A stretch of 64,000 bases of DNA, from positions 52,607,037-52,671,036 of the forward strand of contig NC_057825.1 of assembly GCF_910594005.1 (NCBI RefSeq). The letters are read 5' to 3'. Source of the DNA: Cervus elaphus (Eukaryota > Chordata > Mammalia > Artiodactyla > Cervidae). A program made the position numbers and the translations under genes. The notes beneath the pieces were generated by a model that searched no databases, had not been told where the DNA came from, and saw nothing but the letters and a program-made list of their open reading frames with translations. This document shows positions 57,420-64,000 of the stretch, in pieces. The first letter of the stretch is position 1; the number at the start of each line of letters is the position of its first letter.

Positions 57420-58396
57420 AAAGAGCAATATTGCATAGGAACCTGGAATGTTAGGTCCATGAATCAAGACAAATTGGAAGTGGTCAAACAGGAGATGCCA
57501 AGAGTGAATGTCAACATTCTAGGAATCAGCGAACTAAGATAGACTGGAATGGGTGAATTTAACTCAGATGACCATTATATATCTACTACTGTGGGCAAGA
57601 ATCCCTTAGAAGAAATGGAGTAGCCATCAGTGTCAACAAAATAATCCGAAATGCAGTACTTGGATGCAATCTCAAAAACGACAGAATGATCTTTGTTCGT
57701 TTCCAAGGAAAACCATTCACTATCATGGTAATCCAAGTCTATGCCCCGACCAGTAATGCTGAAGAAGCTGAAGTTGAATGGTTCTATGAAGACCTACAAG
57801 ACCTTTTAGAAGTAATACCAAAAAAAGTTGTCTTTTTCATTATAAGGGACTGAAATGCAAAAGTAAGAAGTCAAGAAATACCTGGAGTAACAGGTAAATT
57901 TGTCCTTGGAGTACAGAATGAAGTAGGGCAAAGGCTGATAGAGTTTTGCCAAGAGAATGCACTGGTCATAGCAAACACCCTCTTCCAACAACACAAGAGA
58001 AGGCTCTACACATGGACATCATCAGATGGCCAACACTGAAATCAAATTGATTATATTCTTTGCAGCCAAAGATGGAGAAGCTCGATACAGTCAGCAAAAA
58101 CAAGACCAGGAGATGACTGTGCCTCAGATCATCAACTCCTTATTACCAAATTCAGACTTAAATTGAAGAAAGTGTGGAAAACCACTAGACCATTCAGGTA
58201 TGATCTAAACCAAATCCCTTATGACTATACGGTGGAACTGAGAAATAGATTTAAGGGGCTAGATTTGATAGATGGAGTGCCTTATAAACTATGGATGAAG
58301 GTTCATGACATTGTAAGAAGACAGGGATCAAAACCATCCCCAAGAAAAAGAAATGCAAAAAACCAAAATGGCCATCTGAGGAGGCCTTACAAATAG
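57420..58396 (+). pseudogene. BovB endonuclease and linker remnant (copy 7)
   Basis: The nucleotide run GGAACCTGGAATGTTAGG encodes the GTWNVR start of the APE-like endonuclease. Later text follows the domain in order, but stops occur (AACTAAGATAGACTGG gives a stop where other copies read LKWTG). Frame 58163-58396 is the linker (TRPFRYDLNQIPYDYTVELRN). Confidence 0.85.
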
Positions 58397-58726
58397 CTGT
58401 GAAAAGAAGAGAAGCTAAAAGCAAAGGAGAAAAAGAAAGATATACCCATTTGAAGGCAGAGTTCCAAAGAATAACAAAGGATAGATAAGAAAGCCTTCCT
58501 CAGCAATTATGCAAAGAAATAGAGGAAAACAATAGAATGGGAAAAACTAGAGATTTCTTCATGAAAATTAGAGATACCAAGGGAACATTTCATGCAAAAA
58601 TGCGCTCAATAAAGGACAAAAATTGTATGGACCTAACAGAAGCAGAAGATATTAAGAAAAGATGGCAAGAATACACAGAAGAACTGTACAAAAAAAGATC
58701 TTCATGACTCAGATAAACATGATGGT

Positions 58727-59984
58727 GTGATCACTCACCTAGAGCCAGACATCCTGGAATGTGACGTCAAGTGGGCCTTAGGAACCATCACTAAGAACAA
58801 ATCTAGTGGAGGTGATGGAATTCCAGTTGATCTATTTCAAATCCTTAAAAATGATGCTGTGAAAGTGCTGCACTCAATATGTCAGCAAATGTGGAATACT
58901 CAGCAGTGACCACAGGACTGGAAAAGGTCAGTTTTCATTCTAATCCCAAAGAAAGGCAATGCCAAAGAATGCTCAAACTACCGCACAATTGCCCTCATCT
59001 CACACACTAATAAAGTAATGCTCAAAATTCTCAAAGCCAGGCTTCAGTAATACGTGAACCGTGAACTTCCAGACATTCAAGTTGGTTTTAGAAAAGGCAG
59101 AGGAACCAGAGATCAAATTGCCAACATCTGCTGGATCATTGAAAAAGCAAGAGTGTTCCAGGAAAACATCTATTTCTGCTTTATTGACTATGCCAAGCCT
59201 TTGACTGTGTGGATCACAGTAAACTGTGGAAAATTCCTCAAGAGATGGGAATACCAGGCCATCTGACCCATCTCTTGAGAAACCTGTATGCAGGTCAGGA
59301 AGCAACAGTTAGAAATGGACATGAAACAACACACTGGTTCCAAATAGGAAAAGGAGTACGTCAAGGCTGTATATTGTCACCCTGCTATTTAACTTCTATG
59401 CAGAGTACATCAGGAGAAACGCTGGGCTGGATGAAGCACAAGCTGAATTCAAGATTGCTGGGATAAATATCAATAACCTCAGATATGCCGATGACACCAC
59501 CCTTATGGCAGAAAGTGAAGAAGAACTAAAGAGCCTCTTGATGAAAGTGAGAGGAGAGTGAAAAAGTTGGCTTAAAGCTCATCATTAAGAAAACTAAGAT
59601 CATGGCATCCGCCCCATCACTTCATGGCAAATAGATGGGGAAACAGTGAAAACAGTGGCTGACTTTATTTGTCTGGGCTCCCAAATCACTGCAGATGGTG
59701 ATTGCAGCCATGAAATTAAAAGACGCTTCTTCCTTGGAAGGAAAGTTATGTCCAAACTATACAGCATATTAAAAAGCAGAAAGTTTATTTTGCCAGCAAA
59801 GGTCCTTCTAGTCAAGGCTATGGTTTTTCCTGTAGTCATGTATGGATGTGAGAGTTGGACTATAAAGAAATTTGAACACAGAATAATTGATTTTTTTGAA
59901 CTGTGGTGTTGGAGAAGGACTCTTGAGAGTCCTTTGGGCTGCAAGGAGATCCAATCAGTCCATCCTAAAGGAAATCAGTCCTGA
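58727..59984 (+). pseudogene. BovB reverse transcriptase remnant (copy 7)
   Basis: Frames 58727-58909 (ILECDVKWALGTITKNKSSGG), 59054-59266 (VGFRKGRGTRDQIANICW), 59209-59466 and 59646-59984 cover the whole domain. One A is missing near 59195 relative to copies 4 and 5 (GCCAAGCC where they have CAAAGCC or TAAAGCC), which throws the AFDCVDH block out of frame. The YADD codons are intact at 59484-59495. A few small lesions separate it from an open frame. Confidence 0.88.
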
Positions 59985-60266
59985 ATGTTCACTGGAAGGA
60001 CTGATGTTGAAGCTGAAACTCTAATACTTTGGCCACCTGATGTGAAGAGCTGACTCTTTTGAAAAGGCCCTGACGCTGGGAAAGATTGAAGACAGGACGA
60101 GAAGGGGACAACAGAGGATGAGATGGTTGGATAACATCACCACCTAAATGGGCATGAGTTTGGGTAAACTCTGGGAGTTGGTGATGAATAGGTAGATCTG
60201 GTGTGCTGCAGTTCATGGGGTCCCAAAGAGTCGGACACGACTGAGCAACTGAACGGAACTGAGCTG

Positions 60267-60478
60267 TGTCATGAAGGTCTTTTTTTTTTTTTGAATAGTT
60301 CTTCTGCATATTCTTGCCATCTCTTCTTAGTGTCTTCTGCTTCTGTTAGGTCCATGCCATTTGTGTCCTTCATTGTTCCCATCTTTTCCTAAAATGTTCC
60401 CTTGGTATCTCTAAGTTTCTTGAAGAGATCTTTGGTCTTCCCCATTCTATTGTTTTCTTCTATTTCTTTGCATTGATC
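60267..60478 (-). mobile_element. BovB internal fragment, antisense, right part
   Basis: Continuation of 56731-56907 beyond the nested copy 7: TCATGAAGGTCT, a T-run (60279-60290), then CTTCTGCTTCTGTTAGGTCC and TTCTATTTCTTTGCATTGATC. Truncated at 60478. Confidence 0.9.
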
Positions 60479-60480
60479 TC

Positions 60481-60509
60481 TGTTGTTTAGTCTTAGCAAC
60501 TAAACAACA
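60481..60509. repeat. Perfect 11-bp hairpin
   Basis: Arms TGTTGTTTAGT (60481-60491) and ACTAAACAACA (60499-60509) with a 7-base loop. The arms resemble the Bov-tA 3' end and its complement. It sits at the boundary of the antisense BovB fragment. Confidence 0.85.
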
Positions 60510-60819
60510 AGAATATTCTCAACAGGGGTCTGATTTTGCCTCATCAGAGACCTTTGTAAATATCTTATTTTTGGCTGTCCCAACTGGCAGTGACTGTTAC
60601 TGGCATTTAGATGGTTAAGACCATGCTGCTGCTGAATATTCTACAAAGTTTGGAACCACCTCTCAAAATAATTATAATAATTATCTGGTTCATAATGACA
60701 AAATACCTGAGGTTCAAAAATCCTGATTTACATATTTACATATGATCCAGCTGTTCCAATCCTAGATATTATCCAAGAGAAAGGAAAACATATGTCAATA
60801 TAAGATTGATACACACTGA
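60510..60819. other. AT-rich non-coding DNA
   Basis: Nothing recognised with confidence. Confidence 0.5.
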
Positions 60820-60997
60820 TACTCCTGCAATGTGGGAGACCTGGGTTCAATCCCAGCGTTGGGAAGGTCCTCTGGAGGAGGGCATGGCAACCCACTCCAG
60901 TATTCTTGCCCGGAGAATCCACATGGATGGAGGACCCTTGCAGGCTACAGTCCACGGGGTCACAAAGAGTCAGAAGCGACTGAGCCATTAAGCACTA
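60820..60997 (+). mobile_element. Bov-tA SINE, 5'-truncated
   Basis: Starts within the head (ACTCCTGCAATGTGGGAGAC), keeps a good B box (GGTTCAATCCC) and ends GAAGCGACTGAGCCATTAAGC. Confidence 0.9.
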
Positions 60998-61202
60998 CAA
61001 ACATCTAATGGACTTACTGCTCTGTGGACCATAATTTTGGAAATGTAGAGAGAAATATTTAGTAGACATATATTGGTATTTTCCTTGTGACAGACATAAT
61101 ACTCAGGGCTTTGTATAAATTTTCCTACTCAATTCCTTCAAGGTCCTTGAGACAAGTTTTGTTTCCTCCACTTTGAGATAATGAAATGGAAGCCTGTATG
61201 TG

Positions 61203-61421
61203 TGTGTGCTCAGCCCCTCAGTCATGTCCAACTCTTTGTGACCCTGTGGACTGTAGCCCACCAGACTCTTCTGTCCTGGAATTTTCCAGGGAAGAATACT
61301 GAAACAGGTTGCTATTTCCTACTCCAGGGAATCTTCCTGACCCTTGGATCGAACCTATATCTCTTGCATCTCCTGCATTGACAGGTGAATTCTTTACCAT
61401 TGTGTCACTTAGGGAAACTCC
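61203..61421 (-). mobile_element. Bov-tA SINE
   Basis: Full-length antisense copy. The minus strand shows an intact B box (GGTTCGATCC) and a short head duplication (CATCTCCTGCATT region). The tail reads GACATGACTGAGGGGCTGAGC. Confidence 0.9.
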
Positions 61422-61595
61422 CGAAATGGATGCCTAGGAAATTTAAATTGAATATAGTCACAAATAAAAGGGAAACCATGAGTTGTTTCTAAATATGCTC
61501 TATTTTAAATGTATGCTTTTCTACTTTATTCTAACTTCCAAAGGTGACATGGCAGCAAAATTAATACAGTAAATGGTTGTAAAAAAGAAGTATTT

Positions 61596-61712
61596 GTAAA
61601 TAGTGCTGCAATGAATGGGTACACATGTATTTTAGAATTGTGGCTTTCTCAGGGTTTATGCCCAGTAATAAAATTTCTGGGTCATATGGTGGATTTATTC
61701 CTGTTTTTTATT
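61596..61712 (-). mobile_element. L1 ORF2 fragment, antisense, left part
   Basis: Complement of ORF2 text: AGTGCTGCAATGAATGGGTA, then GGTTTATGCCCAGTAATAAA, then GGGTCATATGGTGG. The element appears to resume at 62540. Confidence 0.8.
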
Positions 61713-62415
61713 TTTTATTTATACCTATATATTTTTTCCAGTGGGATGAAACTTTAGATCTAGAATTACTGTTTCGAAAGAAACACACATTTATAAAGGG
61801 GACAGGTCTTGCCATATTACCACCCCAAACCAGAGGAGACATATCTACATGGGTAATAATGAACAGTGTCCTGTTTTCCACACTGATATAGGTACCACAT
61901 ATTAACCACGCTAAATTTTTCACGTCTGAGAGTCAAGATTTGTTATAAATTTGTAATTGTCTGACCAATGAGGTTAAGAACCTAATACATTTTCTTTATT
62001 TGAGTTCTTCTAGTGTGACACCCCTGTTGGTGACCCGCCTATTTCCCCAACTGCTTTGTATGTGTCATAGGACTCTCTGTTCATAAATGACATATTTGTT
62101 TTTATGCACTGTGATTTTTTTGCCAGTTGTCTATTATATCATTTTGGTACATTTTCCTATGCTGAAGTTTATTTAAATCTTTGTACAAGCTGGCTTACTC
62201 TCTTCATGTCTTCCATGCCTCTTTTCCTACTCAGTAAACACTTCCTCCTTCCTGTGTTTTCCTCTAACATATTATTTCTTAATTAAACCTGTTACATACA
62301 ATTGTCTCATATTTCTTTGTAAGGTCTAGGTATGCTTTCTTTATTTTTGGAGAGTTGATAACCTATAGTTAAAACATCATTTCCCCGATGATGAAAAAAC
62401 TAATCTTATTACATG
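61713..62415. other. Unassigned ~700-bp insert segment
   Basis: Lies between two halves of an antisense L1 together with the SINE at 62416-62539. It begins with a T-rich tract that reads as an A-rich tail on the minus strand (AAATAAAAAATAAAAAACAG). I recognise no family or gene in it. It could be flanking DNA carried by the SINE or a separate retroinsert. Confidence 0.45.
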
Positions 62416-62539
62416 TTGTTGTTTAGTCACTAAGTTTTGTCTGACTCTTGGGGACCACATGGCCTGTAGCAGCCAGGTTCCTCTGTCTGTGGGATTTACC
62501 AGGCAAGAATACTGGAGTGTATTGTTATTTTCTTCTCCA
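62416..62539 (-). mobile_element. Bov-tA SINE, 5'-truncated
   Basis: Antisense 3' half, from TGTTGTTTAGTCACTAAG to TTCTTCTCCA. L1 sequence follows immediately. Confidence 0.88.
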
Positions 62540-62755
62540 TATTTCTAGTTTTTATGGGACTTGCCATACTGTTTTCCACAATGGTTGTATCATTCACATT
62601 TCCACTAAGAGAGTACAAAGGTTCTCTTTTCCCCACATCCTCTTCAGCATTTATTGTTTGTAGATATTTTGATAGTGGTCATTCTGACTTGTATGAGGAG
62701 ATACTTCATTGTAGTTTTGATTTGTAGTTCTCTAATAATTGGTGATACTGAGTGC
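62540..62755 (-). mobile_element. L1 ORF2 fragment, antisense, right part
   Basis: TATTTCTAGTTTTTATGGGA, GTTTTCCACAATGGTTGTAT, TTTATTGTTTGTAGATATTT, TTTTGATTTGTAGTTCTC. It continues the ORF2 region left off at 61712. Confidence 0.82.
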
Positions 62756-62878
62756 ATTATTGTACAGCAGAAACCAACACAACATTGTAGAGCAATTCTC
62801 ACCCAATTAAAAAATTAAAAATTGATAAAATTAAAAAAATAAACCCTTCAAAACAGCAAAAAAAAAAAAAAAAAAAGC
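62756..62878 (+). mobile_element. L1 3' end, sense, with poly(A)
   Basis: Sense L1 tail (GTACAGCAGAAACCAACACA, ACATTGTAGAGCAATTCTC) with an A-rich end and a pure A-run at 62859-62876. Its orientation is opposite to the adjoining fragment. Confidence 0.8.
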
Positions 62879-63153
62879 AAACAAGCATTTGGATGTTTCC
62901 ACAATTTTAAAAATTCATATTTGAGATTTCCAATAAAATTCTAGTTTTAAAATATGGGTACTTCAGAAAACATTGACCTATGGAAAGGGCTTCAAATTCT
63001 CTTAGTCTCAAAGTCATGGACACTTGTTACATAAAATCATCTCTATTCCTGTGTTGAAGATTGTTTGCCAAACTTCTTTTCAGTCAGTTTCTTGACTAAA
63101 CCTTTTAGCACTTAGAAATTATATTGCATTGTTTTAGCTTGTCTTTTGTAATA
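62879..63153. other. Non-coding spacer
   Basis: Nothing recognised. Confidence 0.5.
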
Positions 63154-63353
63154 AGGCTTCCCTTATGGCTCAGATGGCAAAATAATCTGCCTGCAATGCA
63201 AGAGACCTGGGCTTAATCCCTGGGTTCAGAAGATCCCCTGAAGAAAGGAATAGCTACCCACTCCACTATTCTTGCCTAGAGAATTCCATGGACAGGGGAG
63301 CCTGTCTGTCCATGAGGTTGCAAAGAGTTGGACACAACTTGGTGACTAACATT
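63154..63353 (+). mobile_element. Bov-tA SINE
   Basis: Sense copy from AGGCTTCCCTTATGGCTCAG to GGACACAACTTGGTGACTAAC. TAGCTTGTCTT (63135-63145) and TAGCTTATCTT (63360-63370) form a TSD with one mismatch. Confidence 0.92.
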
Positions 63354-63370
63354 TTAAACTAGCTTATCTT

Positions 63371-64000
63371 TATCACCACTCCAGGTGGATTAACACATGC
63401 TCTCCTTAATGGAACAGCAACTTCCTACTGATAGCTTCTATCACTTCTTGCTAATAAAATATCAACCCATAAATGCTGATTTCTTCAGCTAATAACCCTG
63501 GAGAAATTCAAGATATGATCAGTTTCAACAACAGATACTGAATTATGATAAAGCAATAAATAAATATTATGAATTTTTTCCTTTTTTACTTGTTTATGAA
63601 ATAATAGTGATTTGAACAATTCTTAGAATAAAGGTGTTCATTGATACAGGATAAATCAATGACTTCCACTAACCAGAGGGAATGGGAGTTTAAGAAAACA
63701 ATCCCTTATTACAATGTTTCTCCTTTACTATTTATACTCTTCTTTATCCTATCACACTGATATGAGCAATCTGAATAATCTACAAGGTATCTTTAGCTTT
63801 TTGTGTGTGAAAGTTTGGGTGAGGTTGAGCTTTTAAGAATTTCCCAGAGAGAATTTGTAAGCAAGTGATTCTCTCCAGTGATGATATTGAAGGAAAATGT
63901 AGACATCTTCTATGGTGTTTCAAAGTCATGCCAGTAAAAATTCTTGCAGGAAGTCCGAGATGAAATCAAACAAACAAACAAGAACGGGGAAAAGAATGAA
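63371..64000. other. AT-rich non-coding DNA
   Basis: Nothing recognised except a CAAA microsatellite at 63969-63983. Confidence 0.6.

Larger units (their letters stand above)
56908..60266 (+). mobile_element. BovB LINE copy 7, full length, nested
   Basis: About 3.36 kb sense BovB with an alternative 5' UTR (56908-57050) that contains two 37-bp units, then endonuclease, reverse transcriptase and a 3' end GAGCAACTGAACGGAACTGAG. It interrupts an antisense BovB fragment. It is the longest BovB here and keeps all blocks in order, but not in one frame. Confidence 0.93.

Noticed and set aside
1..64000. Search for CRISPR arrays, operons, phage or plasmid modules
   Set aside because: Every regularly spaced repeat found is a microsatellite or a mammalian retroelement. 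The window is eukaryotic.
1..64000. tRNA genes suggested by B-box-like sequences
   Set aside because: All B boxes seen lie in Bov-tA SINE heads, which do not form a full tRNA cloverleaf and continue into the BovB-like part.

Overview
This window reads as intergenic DNA from a ruminant genome, most likely a bovid. The diagnosis rests on the repeats. BovB (RTE-type) LINEs occur about a dozen times in both orientations. tRNA-derived Bov-tA SINEs occur about twenty times. Several ruminant-type L1 tails are present. The background is AT-rich. I cannot separate cattle, buffalo, sheep, goat or deer from the sequence alone. I see no bacterial-style gene, operon, CRISPR array or replicon feature, and no convincing spliced host exon.

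The only host-gene-like coding sequence is an intact 138-codon FAM136A reading frame on the minus strand (18258-18674). It sits in a processed retrocopy of about 1.8 kb (16878-18703) with a complete 3' UTR, a poly(A) signal, a poly(A) tail (poly-T on the + strand) and a perfect 18-bp target-site duplication (TSD).

Layout. 1-3.95 kb: AT-rich DNA with two Bov-tA copies and one old unassigned repeat. 3.95-9.2 kb: near full-length antisense BovB split by a young 5'-truncated L1 with a 12-bp TSD. 9.2-13.2 kb: AT-rich, featureless. 13.2-15.4 kb: two BovB pieces with facing 3' ends. 16.3-19.2 kb: the FAM136A retrocopy flanked by SINEs. 19.4-22.7 kb: near full-length antisense BovB. 23.4-24.3 kb: old antisense L1 carrying a short BovB insertion. 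24.4-31.4 kb: SINEs, BovB tails and unique DNA. 32.9-36.7 kb: sense BovB with a long 5' region. 38.4-48.6 kb: short BovB inserts and L1 pieces, including a twin-primed (5'-inverted) L1 at 41.3-42.4 kb. 49.9-54.8 kb: SINEs and decayed old L1. 55.3-60.5 kb: BovB cluster in which a full-length sense copy is nested in an antisense fragment. 60.8-64 kb: SINEs and L1 pieces, including a possible SINE-led 3' transduction.

The elements do not form a pathway. They form a retrotransposition record. L1-type machinery is the likely source of the L1 inserts and the FAM136A retrocopy. BovB is the presumed partner of the Bov-tA SINEs, whose 3' ends resemble the BovB 3' end. All BovB and L1 reading frames I can follow carry stops or frameshifts. 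Apart from the microsatellites and the intact FAM136A frame, the window looks inert.
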